DNA of 64,000 bases from Haemophilus sp. HMSC068C11 (GCF_001815355.1 NZ_KV820368.1:1-64000); one strand, 5' to 3'; counted from the stretch's first letter, positions 37,430 through 48,601 are shown. The notes: generated by a model not told the origin, from the letters alone. Numbers and translations are program-made.

Positions 37430-38644
37430 TTAACCCACGACGAAAGGTAAGTAACCAGCTCTAATCGCAAAAGGAATTGAAGTAATAATCACTCCAAGGA
37501 CTAAGACGAGTACTAACAATGCTTTACCGCCCCACACTCTGTATGGCAAGTTAGGATGAATCGCACGTGCTTTCCAAACTAATGCTACCGGTAAAACCAC
37601 TGCGTAGAACGCGAACATTTGACCGGCATAACCCAGAGCGAGAATAAAACCTTCCGGATAGAAAAGGGAGAAAAGCACTGGGGGAATAAAGGTCATTAAA
37701 CCTAATGAAATACGCCCTGCATGAATATCAAAAGATTGTTTGAGTAAGTCTTCGATACATTCTAATAAACCTAATGCCACCCCTAAGAATGAAGTGACCA
37801 ATGCTAAAGTGGAGAAGATTTTTACCGCATTCGCAATAATTGGGCTTTGGGTGATTTCTAAGGTTGCTTTCACCAAGCCATTTAACGTGGCGTCTTCACG
37901 TAAAATTTGTAAAAACTCATTTTGGCTGAGTAAGCCGTGCGTCGAAAGCTGCCATAAAAAGTAAGCAAATAATGTGATGCCGGAACCCACTAAAATCGCA
38001 ATGCGTAAGGATTTCACATTACCGTCTAAGTATTTATTTAAACTTGGAATGGAACCGTGGAAACCAAATGCCGTGAAAAATACAGGGCTTGCAGAAATAA
38101 TTAAAGCGTTATCAATTGGCATCGCCATTAAGTTATCAAATTTGATGTTTGGTAGCATTAATGCGAGCACTAAGATAAAAGCAGCAATCATCACAAAGAA
38201 TAATACGCGATTGATTTTGTCCACACTGTGTGTGCCGATGACAATAAAACTGCCGAAGAAAATGGTGAATACAAGCACCGCGATTTTGTTCATGGTGTCT
38301 TTATCGCCCATGGCTGGGAGTAAATCCATTAATAAGGAACCACCACCACTTACGTAAGCGGCAATTAAGGCATATAAGAAGACAATTAAAACAGCGGTGG
38401 AAATAATTCGCCCTGCTTTACCAAAATATTGTGCAGCAAGTGTGCCGATCCCTGCATCACTGTCAGCGGTTTGATACAGTTCCACGAATAAAAGTGCAGT
38501 GAAAGTGAGCACAGCCCACAAGCCAATTAATAAGAAAACAGTTGCAGTTAAGCCAATCCCCGCAGAGGTGAGTGGCATTGCCAACATCCCTGCACCAATC
38601 ATGGTTCCTGCAACAAGTAAGGTACTTCCCACAGTCTTGTTCAT
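37430..38644 (-). CDS. tyrP: Aromatic amino acid permease (TyrP-type)
   Basis: A 404-residue HAAAP-family transporter with about eleven membrane segments. The N-terminal GSTLLVAGTMIGAGMLAMPL is the family signature, and FHGSIPSLNKYL is conserved. It imports tyrosine, or possibly another aromatic amino acid, with protons. TyrP is preferred over Mtr from overall similarity, which is not decisive. A TyrR-like site lies 40 bases upstream of the start. Confidence 0.82.
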   Translation of the reverse strand: MNKTVGSTLLVAGTMIGAGMLAMPLTSAGIGLTATVFLLIGLWAVLTFTALLFVELYQTADSDAGIGTLAAQYFGKAGRIISTAVLIVFLYALIAAYVSGGGSLLMDLLPAMGDKDTMNKIAVLVFTIFFGSFIVIGTHSVDKINRVLFFVMIAAFILVLALMLPNIKFDNLMAMPIDNALIISASPVFFTAFGFHGSIPSLNKYLDGNVKSLRIAILVGSGITLFAYFLWQLSTHGLLSQNEFLQILREDATLNGLVKATLEITQSPIIANAVKIFSTLALVTSFLGVALGLLECIEDLLKQSFDIHAGRISLGLMTFIPPVLFSLFYPEGFILALGYAGQMFAFYAVVLPVALVWKARAIHPNLPYRVWGGKALLVLVLVLGVIITSIPFAIRAGYLPFVVG

Positions 38645-38683
38645 TTTATCTCCCTTAGGTTGTAATAATAAATTTACGATGAT

Positions 38684-38701
38684 TGTATTTTAATCTTTAC
38701 A
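38684..38701 (-). promoter_or_regulatory. Possible TyrR box upstream of tyrP
   Basis: On the minus strand TGTAAA-GATTAA-AATACA fits the TyrR pattern TGTAAA-N6-TTTACA with a perfect first half and four of six matches in the second. It overlaps an imperfect TTTACA/TGTAAA dyad. Tentative. Confidence 0.4.
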
Positions 38702-38820
38702 ATGTGTAAAGTAGGGAAAACAAAATTCTTCTACAAAATGTACGGTAGAAATGACCGCACTTTCCCGATAAAATAGCCGGCAAATCAATTAAGACAAGAG
38801 ACAATAGTAGGAGAGCGCTT

Positions 38821-39684
38821 ATGATTTATAGTATGACAGCCTTTGCACGCCTTGAAATCAAGAAGGATTGGGGCGATGCAGTTTGGGAAATTCGTTCGGT
38901 TAACCAACGTTATTTGGAAAACTTTTTCCGCTTGCCAGAGCAATTTCGTGGCTTGGAAAATGCTTTGCGTGAGAAACTTCGTCAAAATCTCACTCGCGGT
39001 AAAATTGAATGCTTATTGCGTATTGATAGCAAAAAGCAAGCAGCGGCTGAACTCAATTTAAATAAAGAGTTGGCGAATCAAGTTATCCAATCTTTACAAT
39101 GGATTAAGTCGCAAGCTGGTGAGGGCGAAATCAATTTGGCGGATGTATTGCGTTATCCTGGCGTGGTAGAAGCGACTGAGCAAGATTTAGATGCGATTAG
39201 TCAAGATTTGTTGACAGCTTTTGATGAGTTGTTGGTGGAGTTTATTGCAATGCGTGGCCGTGAAGGCGAAAAATTACAAGCCATTATTCAACAACGTTTA
39301 GATGGCATTACGGTAGAAGCCGAAAAAGTGCGGTCACAAATGCCGGCAGTTTTACAATGGCAGCGTGAGCGTTTATTGCAACGTTTTGAAGAAGCGAAAA
39401 TTCAACTTGATCCACAACGTGTCGAACAAGAAATGATTTTATTGGCGCAACGTGTGGATGTGGCGGAAGAATTAGATCGTCTGCAAATGCACGTGAAAGA
39501 AACCAACAACATCTTGAAAAAAGGTGGGGCAGTGGGTCGTAAACTAGATTTTATGATGCAAGAGCTCAATCGTGAATCTAACACGTTGGCATCAAAATCC
39601 ATTAATGCAGAGATCACCGCTTCTGCTGTGGAATTAAAAGTATTAATCGAACAAATGCGTGAGCAAATTCAAAACCTTGAATAG
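38821..39684 (+). CDS. yicC: YicC family endoribonuclease
   Basis: A 287-residue protein with the N-terminal MIYSMTAFARLE and EIRSVNQRYLENFFRLPE typical of YicC, and the C-terminal GRKLDFMMQELNRESNTLASKS, which is the DUF1732 signature. E. coli YicC acts as an endoribonuclease linked to small-RNA decay. A TAGGAG ribosome site precedes the ATG. A coiled-coil is likely in the middle. It precedes ygfZ by eight bases. Confidence 0.92.
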   Translation: MIYSMTAFARLEIKKDWGDAVWEIRSVNQRYLENFFRLPEQFRGLENALREKLRQNLTRGKIECLLRIDSKKQAAAELNLNKELANQVIQSLQWIKSQAGEGEINLADVLRYPGVVEATEQDLDAISQDLLTAFDELLVEFIAMRGREGEKLQAIIQQRLDGITVEAEKVRSQMPAVLQWQRERLLQRFEEAKIQLDPQRVEQEMILLAQRVDVAEELDRLQMHVKETNNILKKGGAVGRKLDFMMQELNRESNTLASKSINAEITASAVELKVLIEQMREQIQNLE

Positions 39685-39692
39685 GAAAAATC

Positions 39693-40532
39693 ATGGCAAC
39701 ATTTATTTCATTAAACCACTATGATTTGGTGGAAGTGGTGGGCGTAGATGCGGAGAAATATCTGCAAGGCCAATTAACTTGTGATGTGGTGCATTTGGCA
39801 GCAGGCGCTTCAACGCTTACAGCGCATTGTGATCCTAAAGGCAAAATGAACTCGTTGTTCCGCTTAATTAAGCTTTCTGCAGAGCAGTTTTTGATTTTAA
39901 TGCCGAAAAATTTATTTGCTCCACTCGATCATTTAAAAAAATACGCCGTGTTTTCAAAAGTGACTTTTCAAGTATTGGATTGGCAAATTGTTGGCTTGAT
40001 TGGTGAAAAGTGCGGTCGAATTCAAGCACAAATCATCTTGGATATTGATGAAAACCGAGCTATTTTGATCAATCCTACACCGTTAGATGTCACCTTTAAT
40101 GGCGATGAAAAACAATGGCTTTGTGCGGATATTCAATCGGGCTTACCAAGCTTGAGTGCGGAAACGCAAAATGAATTTATCCCGCAGGCATTAAATCTAC
40201 AAGCTATCGAACAAGCAATTTCTTTTACTAAAGGCTGTTATATCGGGCAAGAAACTGTCGCGCGAGCCAAATATCGTGGCGCCAATAAACGAGCGATGTA
40301 TGTGCTTTCGGGTGAAACAACGGTTACACCGAAAATCGGCAGCGAAATTGAAATGCAGTTAGAAACAGCTTGGCGTAAAACGGGTACGATCGTAAGTGCG
40401 GTCAATTTTGACGGCGTTTTATGGTTACAAGTGGTGATGAACAACGATTTAGAAGAAGGGATAAGTTTCCGTTTACCTGAAGATGGAACCGTTCTGAAAA
40501 TTGAACCGTTACCTTATTCCATCAATAGTTAA
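39693..40532 (+). CDS. ygfZ: Folate-binding tRNA-modifying protein YgfZ
   Basis: A 279-residue aminomethyltransferase-like protein. The family mark KGCYIGQE holds the cysteine needed for its role in Fe-S cluster repair and thiolation of tRNA by MiaB. The N-terminal YLQGQLTCDV and HCDPKGKMNSLFRL are also conserved. It is slightly shorter than E. coli YgfZ. It is co-directional with yicC. Confidence 0.9.
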   Translation: MATFISLNHYDLVEVVGVDAEKYLQGQLTCDVVHLAAGASTLTAHCDPKGKMNSLFRLIKLSAEQFLILMPKNLFAPLDHLKKYAVFSKVTFQVLDWQIVGLIGEKCGRIQAQIILDIDENRAILINPTPLDVTFNGDEKQWLCADIQSGLPSLSAETQNEFIPQALNLQAIEQAISFTKGCYIGQETVARAKYRGANKRAMYVLSGETTVTPKIGSEIEMQLETAWRKTGTIVSAVNFDGVLWLQVVMNNDLEEGISFRLPEDGTVLKIEPLPYSINS

Positions 40533-40554
40533 AAAACGATTTAGTCATTGATGG

Positions 40555-40570
40555 CTTATAAGCTTATAAG
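40555..40570. repeat. Tandem 8-bp palindrome
   Basis: CTTATAAG occurs twice in direct succession just before the terminator. The unit is its own reverse complement. No function is apparent. Confidence 0.6.
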
Positions 40571-40573
40571 AAG

Positions 40574-40606
40574 AAAAGAGAGAACCACAATGTTCTCTCT
40601 TTTTTT
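40574..40606 (+). terminator. Terminator after ygfZ
   Basis: AAAGAGAGAAC pairs with GTTCTCTCTTT over a short loop, followed by a T-run. Confidence 0.9.
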
Positions 40607-40655
40607 ATTTTTTTAAAATCCGCTATAATTCTGAAAAACTCACGAATTGAACTCT

Positions 40656-41774
40656 ATGACTTATTATCTTGGTATTATGTCTGGCACCAGCCTTGATGGG
40701 GTGGACATTGCCCTTACTGACATCCAATCTAATCAAACCAAATTAATTGCGGCAGATTTCACGCCGATGCCGGCAAATTTACGCGAAAAAGTAACCGCAC
40801 TTATTCAATCGGGTGAAACCTCGTTACAGTCTCTGGGCGAGCTTGATCATCAATTAGGCTTGCTTTATGCCGATTGCGTAAATACCTTTTTACATAAATA
40901 CCAGTTAAAACCAGAACAGATCGAAGCCATTGGCTGTCATGGACAAACAGTGTGGCATTCCCCAAAAGGTCAATTTCCGTTTACCATGCAAATCGGTGAT
41001 ATGAATTTATTAGCCGCTAAAACAGGTATTACGGTCGTTGGTGATTTGCGCCGTAAAGATATGGCATTCGGTGGACAAGGGGCGCCTTTAGTACCCGCCT
41101 TTCACCAAGCGGTATTTTTTGATCCTAACTGGGCAACAGTGGTGCTTAATATTGGCGGCATTAGTAATGTATCCTTATTGATACCCGAACAGCCTGTCAT
41201 TGGCTTTGATACAGGAACCGGTAATACCTTGCTCGACCAATGGATCGAAAAGCATCAAAGAAAAGCTTATGACAAAAATGGTGAATGGGCGGAGTCAGGT
41301 CAAGTGAATTCAGATTTGTTAGCGGCATTATTAGATGAAGATTTCTTTCAACTGCCACCACCGAAAAGCACAGGGCGTGAATTATTTAATTTGGCTTGGC
41401 TAGAGAATAAAATTCAAAAAATAGCAGGCAAAACGACCGCACTTTTACCACAAGATGTGCAAGCCACCTTGGCTGAATTTACCGTGCAAAGCATTGTTTT
41501 AGCCCTTAATAATATTCAGACGACATTACCATGCAGATTACTTGTTTGTGGCGGAGGTGCTAAAAATCAGGCGATCATGAATGGTTTAAAACAAGCATTA
41601 CCAAATTGGCGTATTCAACTAACGACTGAATTAGAACTTGATATCGATTATGTGGAAGCGGCAGCTTTTGCTTGGTTGGCCTATCGTCGTATGCATAATT
41701 TGCCGGCTAATTTGCCGAGTGTTACGGGCGCTACAAGTGCGGTCAGTTTAGGGGCGATTTTTCCAAAGGAATAA
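40656..41774 (+). CDS. anmK: Anhydro-N-acetylmuramic acid kinase
   Basis: A 372-residue kinase that converts recycled 1,6-anhydro-MurNAc to MurNAc 6-phosphate. The family start [14 protein letters not shown] is clear, with [20 protein letters not shown] and LVCGGGAKN. The ATG at 40656 is used; a TTG three codons earlier is possible. A TATAAT at 40624 is a likely -10. It lies three bases before murQ, forming a peptidoglycan-recycling pair. Confidence 0.95.
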   Translation: MTYYLGIMSGTSLDGVDIALTDIQSNQTKLIAADFTPMPANLREKVTALIQSGETSLQSLGELDHQLGLLYADCVNTFLHKYQLKPEQIEAIGCHGQTVWHSPKGQFPFTMQIGDMNLLAAKTGITVVGDLRRKDMAFGGQGAPLVPAFHQAVFFDPNWATVVLNIGGISNVSLLIPEQPVIGFDTGTGNTLLDQWIEKHQRKAYDKNGEWAESGQVNSDLLAALLDEDFFQLPPPKSTGRELFNLAWLENKIQKIAGKTTALLPQDVQATLAEFTVQSIVLALNNIQTTLPCRLLVCGGGAKNQAIMNGLKQALPNWRIQLTTELELDIDYVEAAAFAWLAYRRMHNLPANLPSVTGATSAVSLGAIFPKE

Positions 41775-42686
<912 letters not shown>

Positions 42687-42694
42687 GTAAAAAT

Positions 42695-42726
42695 AAAAAC
42701 GCTAGGCATCAAACCTAGCGTTTTTA
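42695..42726. terminator. Bidirectional terminator between murQ and the phosphohexomutase gene
   Basis: AAAAACGCTAGG and CCTAGCGTTTTT form a perfect 12-base stem over CATCAAA. Confidence 0.92.
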
Positions 42727-42746
42727 TTATTTAATAGTTTGCTCAA

Positions 42747-44405
42747 TTAGCAATCTTGTTTGCCGTAAGCATCTTGACGAAGGATTTGACGAACGCCTTC
42801 ATCAAATTGTGCTAAAACGTGATCCGCATCTTTTGGATCTTTACCGCGCGCATCAAGATAGAACTTGATTTTCGGTTCAGTACCAGATGGACGAACGATT
42901 AAGCGGCTACCGTTTTCTAATACGAATACAAGGATGTCGCTTTGGCGATCTGTTTTAGTGTGGTCGATAAATTGTGCCACTTTAACACCACCTACTTCAG
43001 CTGGAGGCGTGTTACGAAGTGCGGCCATTAATTTACCAATTTCAGATAAATCGCTTACACGAATAGAAATTTGACCACTTACATAAGCACCGAATTCTTG
43101 TGTGAAGTCATTGGCGTAATCCGCTAAGGTTTTACCTTGTGCTTTTAAGTGACGCACTAAATCTAAGAACACGATCGCTGCAGAAATACCGTCTTTGTCG
43201 CGTACTTTATCAGGGTCAACTAAGTAACCAAGCGCTTCTTCGAAACCGAATAATAAACCTTGAACTTTACCGATGTATTTGAAACCGGTTAAGGTTTCTT
43301 CTGATTGGAAGCCGTATTTTTTCGCAATTTCAGCAAGTGCAGGAGAAGATACTAAAGAGCACGCTAATACGCCTTTCTCACCTTTTGCATGATATTGTTT
43401 TGCTAAATACCAACCTAAGAAACAGCCTACTACGTTGCCGTGTAAAGATTTCCAGTTACCTTGTGCATCTGGAACAGCCACCGCTAAACGGTCTGCATCT
43501 GGGTCATTAGCAATAATGAATTCCGCATTGTGTTCTTTTGCTACTTTAATTGCTAAATCTAATGCACCTTTTTCTTCCGGGTTAGGGAAGTTTACTGTTG
43601 GGAATGTGCCGTCTGGCCATACTTGTTCCGCCACAATATGAGGTTGTGGAAGCCCAGCTTTGGTTAAGGTTTTGCTTAATACTTCATAGCCTACACCGTG
43701 CATTGCAGTATAAACGTAGTTAATGTCTGCTTCTGGTTCTTTAGCAAGAGATGCTGTTTTTTCAATATAAGCGTTAACCACTTCATCATCTAACACAACA
43801 TAATCTTGGCTACGTGGTAAATCTTTTACATTACCCGCTGCGACTTTGTCGATTAATGCCGCGATATCTTTATCTGCAGGAGAAACGATTTGGCCACCGC
43901 CGTTCGCTTTACCCAAATAAACTTTATAACCATTATCTTCTGGTGGGTTGTGACTTGCAGTCACCATGACACCTGCGGTGGTATCAAAATATTGGATTGC
44001 GTAAGCTAATACTGGCGTTGGTAATTTACGTGGAAGTAAATAAGCTTTCACGCCTGCACCCGCCATGATTTCAGCGGTATCACGTGCGAAAACATCAGAG
44101 TTTTTACGACCATCGTAACCAATCACGATGGAAGGTTGTTTGTCGTAATCTTTTAAATAATCTGCTAAACCGCCCGCAGCTTGTGCCACTAAAACACGGT
44201 TCATACCCATAGGGCCTGCTTGTAATGGTCCACGAAGCCCCGCAGTACCAAATTGTAAACGGCCACTAAAGCGAGCTTGTAATTCAGATTGTGCTTTTTC
44301 ATCACCATTTTTCGCCGCCGTTAAAAGTGCGGTTAATTCTGCGTGAGTTTCTGCATCAGGATCTTGATTTAACCAGTTTTGTGCAATATCAAAAAGCGTT
44401 GTCAT
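42747..44405 (-). CDS. Phosphoglucomutase/phosphomannomutase family protein
   Basis: A 552-residue alpha-D-phosphohexomutase that interconverts hexose 1- and 6-phosphates. The phosphoserine loop is TASHNPPEDNGYKVY (Ser151), the metal loop ANDPDADRLA, the sugar loop GFEEALGYLV and the phosphate-binding RPSGTEPKIKFY. It is closer to the long PgcA/ManB-like group than to Pgm or GlmM. It may feed glucose 1-phosphate into LPS or glycogen synthesis. A metal-aspartate triad is intact. Confidence 0.87.
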   Translation of the reverse strand: MTTLFDIAQNWLNQDPDAETHAELTALLTAAKNGDEKAQSELQARFSGRLQFGTAGLRGPLQAGPMGMNRVLVAQAAGGLADYLKDYDKQPSIVIGYDGRKNSDVFARDTAEIMAGAGVKAYLLPRKLPTPVLAYAIQYFDTTAGVMVTASHNPPEDNGYKVYLGKANGGGQIVSPADKDIAALIDKVAAGNVKDLPRSQDYVVLDDEVVNAYIEKTASLAKEPEADINYVYTAMHGVGYEVLSKTLTKAGLPQPHIVAEQVWPDGTFPTVNFPNPEEKGALDLAIKVAKEHNAEFIIANDPDADRLAVAVPDAQGNWKSLHGNVVGCFLGWYLAKQYHAKGEKGVLACSLVSSPALAEIAKKYGFQSEETLTGFKYIGKVQGLLFGFEEALGYLVDPDKVRDKDGISAAIVFLDLVRHLKAQGKTLADYANDFTQEFGAYVSGQISIRVSDLSEIGKLMAALRNTPPAEVGGVKVAQFIDHTKTDRQSDILVFVLENGSRLIVRPSGTEPKIKFYLDARGKDPKDADHVLAQFDEGVRQILRQDAYGKQDC

Positions 44406-44528
44406 GATGTTTTCTCCTTGTAAAAACTAATTCTTGTTAGACTAGCTGAAAATGACTTTAATTTAAATGACTATTTTGCTTTTTTACTGAAAATTTAAGC
44501 TTTTTTTGATCGCAACCGTTTTCTCTTG

Positions 44529-44560
44529 ATATAAAAACGGCGTAAAAATATTTACGCCGT
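44529..44560 (-). terminator. Terminator after the lipoprotein gene
   Basis: ACGGCGTAAA and TTTACGCCGT pair over AATA. On the minus strand a T-run follows, so it ends the gene at 44595. Confidence 0.8.
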
Positions 44561-44594
44561 GAGAGTGATATAAATTTATATAAAATAATAAAAA

Positions 44595-45164
44595 TTAGAG
44601 AAGAAGGGCAGAACCCCATTTAATAATATCAAAGAAGAATTTGTTTTGATTGGTTGCAATACCATCACCCGTTTTCTTCAATGTGCCGTCATCATTTTTC
44701 GTTTCATCTACCATGCCATTTACATACTGGCCTTTCACCACATCTAAGTCTTCTTTTGCCTGAGTACGTAAGATTTGGCAAGCTTTTGGTTCTAATGCAT
44801 CGACATCACCAATTTCTGCGCGGAATTTCTTAAATTGATAGGTTGCATAATTCATCGATTTTTCATCTTTTTGAATCATTTTTACATAATCTTCACCGAT
44901 GATTTTTTCTAACGGATAGAAAAAGACATATTGGGAATGAATATAGCTATCTTCTTTGGCAAAATGTTGTTGCTGAATACGAGTTAAATTTGGATAGATA
45001 CATTGCTCAGCTTGTTTACTTGCTGTAGCCCATGCTTTCGCATTCTCATCTGAAAGGAGATAATCAGCTTGTGCGAATTCAGCAGGAATAGTTGATTGTG
45101 ATGAACCAAATAAACTACAAGCATTCAATAACATGATGCTGCTTAAAAAAATAATTTTTTTCAC
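44595..45164 (-). CDS. Lipoprotein of unknown function (possibly DUF5358)
   Basis: A 189-residue protein with a lipoprotein signal peptide ([16 protein letters not shown], lipobox LLNAC, Cys16). It resembles a Pasteurellaceae-restricted family annotated DUF5358 as far as can be judged, but this is not certain. The mature part is charged, with two further cysteines (in EQCIYPNL and KACQIL) that could pair. A weakly hydrophobic end, [10 protein letters not shown], closes the protein. The function is not known. Confidence 0.65.
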   Translation of the reverse strand: MKKIIFLSSIMLLNACSLFGSSQSTIPAEFAQADYLLSDENAKAWATASKQAEQCIYPNLTRIQQQHFAKEDSYIHSQYVFFYPLEKIIGEDYVKMIQKDEKSMNYATYQFKKFRAEIGDVDALEPKACQILRTQAKEDLDVVKGQYVNGMVDETKNDDGTLKKTGDGIATNQNKFFFDIIKWGSALLL

Positions 45165-45316
45165 TTAAATTTCCTTATAACATCTAGAATGGCAAAATTT
45201 TAACAACAACAATCTGATTGTAAAGTGATTCTCTAATTGAGAAGTGATTTTCTTTCCCGAACTAAAAAACTTCCGCTATAATGACCGCACTTTTTACACT
45301 TATAAAGGAAAGAACA

Positions 45317-46174
45317 ATGCAAAATCCAAAAGATGATGTTTTATATGCACCAGTTGAGTGGGTTGATCATAGCGAAGGTTATACTGATATCCGTTTCCAC
45401 AAATCGACTGATGGTATTGCAAAAATCACGATTAACCGTCCGGAAGTGCGTAATGCATTTCGTCCGCAAACAGTCAAAGAAATGATCCATGCTTTTTCTA
45501 ACGCGCGTTTCGATGAAAAAATTGGCGTGATTGTGTTAACCGGTGAAGGCGAAAAAGCATTCTGTTCTGGTGGTGACCAAAAAATTCGTGGTGACTACGG
45601 CGGTTACAAAGATGAAAGCGGTGTGCATCACTTAAATGTATTGGATTTCCAACGTGATATTCGTACTTGTCCAAAACCAGTGGTGGCAATGGTCGCAGGT
45701 TATGCGATTGGTGGTGGTCACGTACTTCATATGTTATGTGATTTAACTATTGCGGCAGACAATGCGATTTTCGGTCAAACTGGTCCTAAAGTCGGTTCAT
45801 TTGATGGTGGCTGGGGCGCAAGCTATATGGCACGTTTAGTGGGGCAGAAAAAAGCCCGCGAAATTTGGTTCTTATGCCGTCAATATAATGCACAAGAAGC
45901 ATTAGATATGGGCTTAGTGAATACTGTTGTACCTTATGCAGATTTAGAAAAAGAAACTGTGCGTTGGTGCCGTGAAATGTTACGTAACAGCCCAATTGCA
46001 TTACGTTGCTTAAAAGCCGCATTAAATGCAGACTGTGATGGTCAATCAGGTTTACAAGAGCTCGCGGGTAACGCAACCATGTTGTTCTATATGACTGAAG
46101 AAGGTCAAGAAGGTCGTAACGCGTTCAACGAAAAACGCGCGCCAGACTTCAGCAAATTTAGACGCAATCCTTAA
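45317..46174 (+). CDS. menB: 1,4-dihydroxy-2-naphthoyl-CoA synthase
   Basis: A 285-residue crotonase-fold enzyme of menaquinone synthesis. Oxyanion-hole residues are in [12 protein letters not shown] and [19 protein letters not shown]. The [15 protein letters not shown] segment and the C-terminal [14 protein letters not shown] are specific for MenB. The start at 45317 follows AAAGGAAAG; a twelve-codon extension runs back into a USS and is not used. menC follows after a GT25 gene that breaks the usual menB-menC adjacency. Confidence 0.96.
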   Translation: MQNPKDDVLYAPVEWVDHSEGYTDIRFHKSTDGIAKITINRPEVRNAFRPQTVKEMIHAFSNARFDEKIGVIVLTGEGEKAFCSGGDQKIRGDYGGYKDESGVHHLNVLDFQRDIRTCPKPVVAMVAGYAIGGGHVLHMLCDLTIAADNAIFGQTGPKVGSFDGGWGASYMARLVGQKKAREIWFLCRQYNAQEALDMGLVNTVVPYADLEKETVRWCREMLRNSPIALRCLKAALNADCDGQSGLQELAGNATMLFYMTEEGQEGRNAFNEKRAPDFSKFRRNP

Positions 46175-46187
46175 TTTGAACATAAAA

Positions 46188-46219
46188 GTGCGGTTAGAAA
46201 TCTGTGTGTTTTTAACCGC
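46188..46219. repeat. USS hairpin, left copy of a direct repeat flanking the GT25 gene
   Basis: This 32-base unit (GTGCGGTTAGAAATCTGTGT through TTTTTAACCGC) is a hairpin made of inverted GCGGTTA/TAACCGC. It recurs at 47043-47074 with one mismatch (31 of 32). It lies right after menB, where a terminator is expected. Confidence 0.88.
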
Positions 46220-46266
46220 CTTGTCGTGATATATCTCAATCCTTATTCATATTTTAGAATTATTTT

Positions 46267-47037
46267 ATGTCCTGTGTGAAACAACATAATTATGTGATTA
46301 GCTTAACCAGAGAAACAAAACGTCGCAAACACATTGAACAAGAATTTGGTCGGCAAAATATCCTTTTTTCATTTTTTGATGCAGTGACGCCAGATCGTAT
46401 TGAGGATGTTGCAAAGAAATTTAATATTATTTTAGATCGCTCTTCAGAAGCTAAATTATGGGATGGGGAAATTGGTTGTGCGTTAAGTCATATCTCACTA
46501 TGGAATTTAGCATTAGAAAAGAACTTAGATTATATCAATATTTTTGAAGATGATATTTACTTAGGCGAGAATGCAAAAGAGCTGTTAGAAGTCGATTATT
46601 TGCCTGATGATATTGATGTATTGAAGCTTGAAGCTAATGGAAGAATGGTATTTCGCGCGCCTAGACCAGCAAAGTATGATAGAAAGATTTATCCCATAAC
46701 ATTTAAGCAATCAGGAACGGCGGGTTATACCGTGACAGCGAAAGGCGCTAAATATCTTCTCGAACAGGTGAAAAATAAACCCCTTGAAGTGGCCATTGAT
46801 TCTCTTATCTTTGAGCATTTTTTGAATTTAAAGGATTATAAAGTGGTTCAGCTTTCACCAGGGATTTGTGTGCAAGATTTTGTTGTGAATCCGGATAAGC
46901 CTTTTGAAAGTAGTTTGCAAAAAGGTCGAGAGTCGGTTTGTGAAAATCAAACGAAATTTTCAGTCTTTGAAAGAATCATAAACGAATTTATGAGAGTAAA
47001 ACGTAAATTATTTATGAAACAAGTGCCTTTTAAATAG
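46267..47037 (+). CDS. Glycosyltransferase family 25 (LPS sugar transferase)
   Basis: A 256-residue cytoplasmic glycosyltransferase. Its start [20 protein letters not shown] and the acidic metal-binding loop [12 protein letters not shown], with [19 protein letters not shown], are the family pattern, as in the LPS galactosyl/glucosyltransferases LpsA and Lex2B of Haemophilus. It probably adds a hexose to the LPS outer core, but the sugar is not readable. No tetranucleotide repeat tract lies at its start, so it is not obviously phase-variable. Both flanks carry the same USS hairpin. Confidence 0.82.
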   Translation: MSCVKQHNYVISLTRETKRRKHIEQEFGRQNILFSFFDAVTPDRIEDVAKKFNIILDRSSEAKLWDGEIGCALSHISLWNLALEKNLDYINIFEDDIYLGENAKELLEVDYLPDDIDVLKLEANGRMVFRAPRPAKYDRKIYPITFKQSGTAGYTVTAKGAKYLLEQVKNKPLEVAIDSLIFEHFLNLKDYKVVQLSPGICVQDFVVNPDKPFESSLQKGRESVCENQTKFSVFERIINEFMRVKRKLFMKQVPFK

Positions 47038-47042
47038 AATAC

Positions 47043-47074
47043 GTGCGGTTAAAAATCTGTGTGTTTTTAACCGC
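47043..47074. repeat. USS hairpin, right copy of a direct repeat flanking the GT25 gene
   Basis: This is the second 32-base copy, 31 of 32 identical to 46188-46219. It continues into a complete inverted USS (ACCGCACTTTT) before menC. It acts as terminator of the GT25 gene and probably was the original menB-menC spacer hairpin. Confidence 0.88.
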
Positions 47075-47098
47075 ACTTTTACCATCAAGGAGAATAAG

Positions 47099-48088
47099 AT
47101 GGAAACCAAATCATTTAATCTTTATCGTTATTCTATTCCCGTCGATAGTCAGTTAATTTTACGTGGACGTTTTTTAAAACGCCGTGAAGGTTTGATTGTA
47201 CGTGTTGCTTGCAGCCGTGATGGCTGGGGGGAAATTGCACCTTTACCTGGTTTTAGCGAAGAAACCATCGAACAAGCGCAAGAGCAAGCCATTGAATGGC
47301 TGACGAATTGGTGTCATGCAAGCTGCGAAGCTCCAAGAGTCCCCCTTGATGGTTGTTATCCTTCTGTTGCTTTTGGTATTAGCACGGCGATGGATGAGAT
47401 GAAACGTTATTTAAATGAGGAAGGTAACTATCATACTGCACCGTTGTGTTATGGCGATCCTGATGAGTTATATGCAGAACTTAATCAAATGTCAGGTGAC
47501 AAAGTCGCTAAAATCAAAGTCGGTATGTATGAAGCGAATCGTGATGGTTTGATTACGGATATGTTTCTTGAAGCCATTCCTGATTTGCAATTACGTCTAG
47601 ATGCGAATCGTCAATGGACCTTGGAAAAGGCGTTAAAATTTGCGGAGAAAGTAAAACTACAACATCGTTCTCGCATTCAATTTTTGGAAGAACCTTGTAA
47701 AACCCGTGAAGAAAGCCGCCAGTTTGCAACTCAAACAGGCATTAATATTGCTTGGGATGAAAGTGTGCGAGAGCCAGATTTTCTTTTAGAAAAAGAACCG
47801 CACTTAAGCGCCATTGTGATTAAACCAACATTGATTGGCTCGCTGCAAGATTGTCAAAAGCTGATTGCACAAGCGCATAGCTTAGGCATAAAAGCGGTGA
47901 TCAGCTCGAGTATTGAAAGTAGCCTTGGATTGACGCAACTCGCTCGTATCGCTGCGCAATATACGCCTAACGTGATGCCTGGATTAGATACATTGAATTT
48001 GATGCAACATCAGGTATTACGAGCATGGCCGGGCTCAGATTTACCGTTAATTGATCTAAATTCAGAATTTATTACCAAAATTATCTAG
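47099..48088 (+). CDS. menC: o-Succinylbenzoate synthase
   Basis: A 329-residue enolase-superfamily enzyme dehydrating SHCHC to o-succinylbenzoate in menaquinone synthesis. The catalytic lysine pair is in AKIKVGMY, metal ligands in [14 protein letters not shown] and AWDESVRE, and the second-side lysine in [10 protein letters not shown]. The C-terminal [19 protein letters not shown] is conserved. AAGGAG precedes the ATG. In related genomes it directly follows menB; here a GT25 gene intervenes. Confidence 0.95.
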   Translation: METKSFNLYRYSIPVDSQLILRGRFLKRREGLIVRVACSRDGWGEIAPLPGFSEETIEQAQEQAIEWLTNWCHASCEAPRVPLDGCYPSVAFGISTAMDEMKRYLNEEGNYHTAPLCYGDPDELYAELNQMSGDKVAKIKVGMYEANRDGLITDMFLEAIPDLQLRLDANRQWTLEKALKFAEKVKLQHRSRIQFLEEPCKTREESRQFATQTGINIAWDESVREPDFLLEKEPHLSAIVIKPTLIGSLQDCQKLIAQAHSLGIKAVISSSIESSLGLTQLARIAAQYTPNVMPGLDTLNLMQHQVLRAWPGSDLPLIDLNSEFITKII

Positions 48089-48148
48089 AGATACGACCAC
48101 CATTACACAAAAAATCGCTATAATTCGCACAAGTTAAAGGATGTGAAA

Positions 48149-48601
48149 ATGTCAAAAAAATTCAATATTTTGCTGTTAAATGGCCCGAACTTGAATATGT
48201 TGGGCGCAAGGGAACCAAAACATTATGGTTCACTTTCATTATCTGCCATTGAAGAAAATGTGGGTAAACTTGCTGAGCAGCATGGTGTGAATTTGGAGTG
48301 TTTCCAAGCAAATAGCGAAGAAAAGTTAATTAATAAGATTCATCAAAGTTTTCAGAAAGTGGATTTTATTTTAATTAACCCGGCAGCTTATACGCATACC
48401 AGTGTTGCATTGCGCGATGCGTTGCTTGCGGTGTCAATTCCTTTTGTCGAAATTCATTTGTCTAATGTACATAAACGCGAGCCATTCCGTCATCATTCTT
48501 ACTTTAGTGATGTGGCTGAAGGTGTGATTTGTGGCTTAGGTGTAAAAGGCTATGAGTTTGCTCTCCAATTTGCGTTAGATTTTTTAAATAAAAAAGCATA
48601 A
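48149..48601 (+). CDS. aroQ: Type II 3-dehydroquinate dehydratase
   Basis: A 150-residue shikimate-pathway enzyme. The family start [17 protein letters not shown] supplies the catalytic-loop, and [16 protein letters not shown] and [17 protein letters not shown] hold the substrate-binding asparagine and catalytic histidine. The ATG at 48149 follows AAAGGA; a GTG two codons earlier is less likely. A TATAAT at 48119 is a possible -10. It precedes accB. Confidence 0.95.
   Translation: MSKKFNILLLNGPNLNMLGAREPKHYGSLSLSAIEENVGKLAEQHGVNLECFQANSEEKLINKIHQSFQKVDFILINPAAYTHTSVALRDALLAVSIPFVEIHLSNVHKREPFRHHSYFSDVAEGVICGLGVKGYEFALQFALDFLNKKA

Noticed and set aside
46240-46330. Search for a phase-variable tetranucleotide repeat at the GT25 gene
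   Set aside because: No tandem tetranucleotide repeat, such as those known in some Haemophilus LPS genes, is present at its start or upstream.
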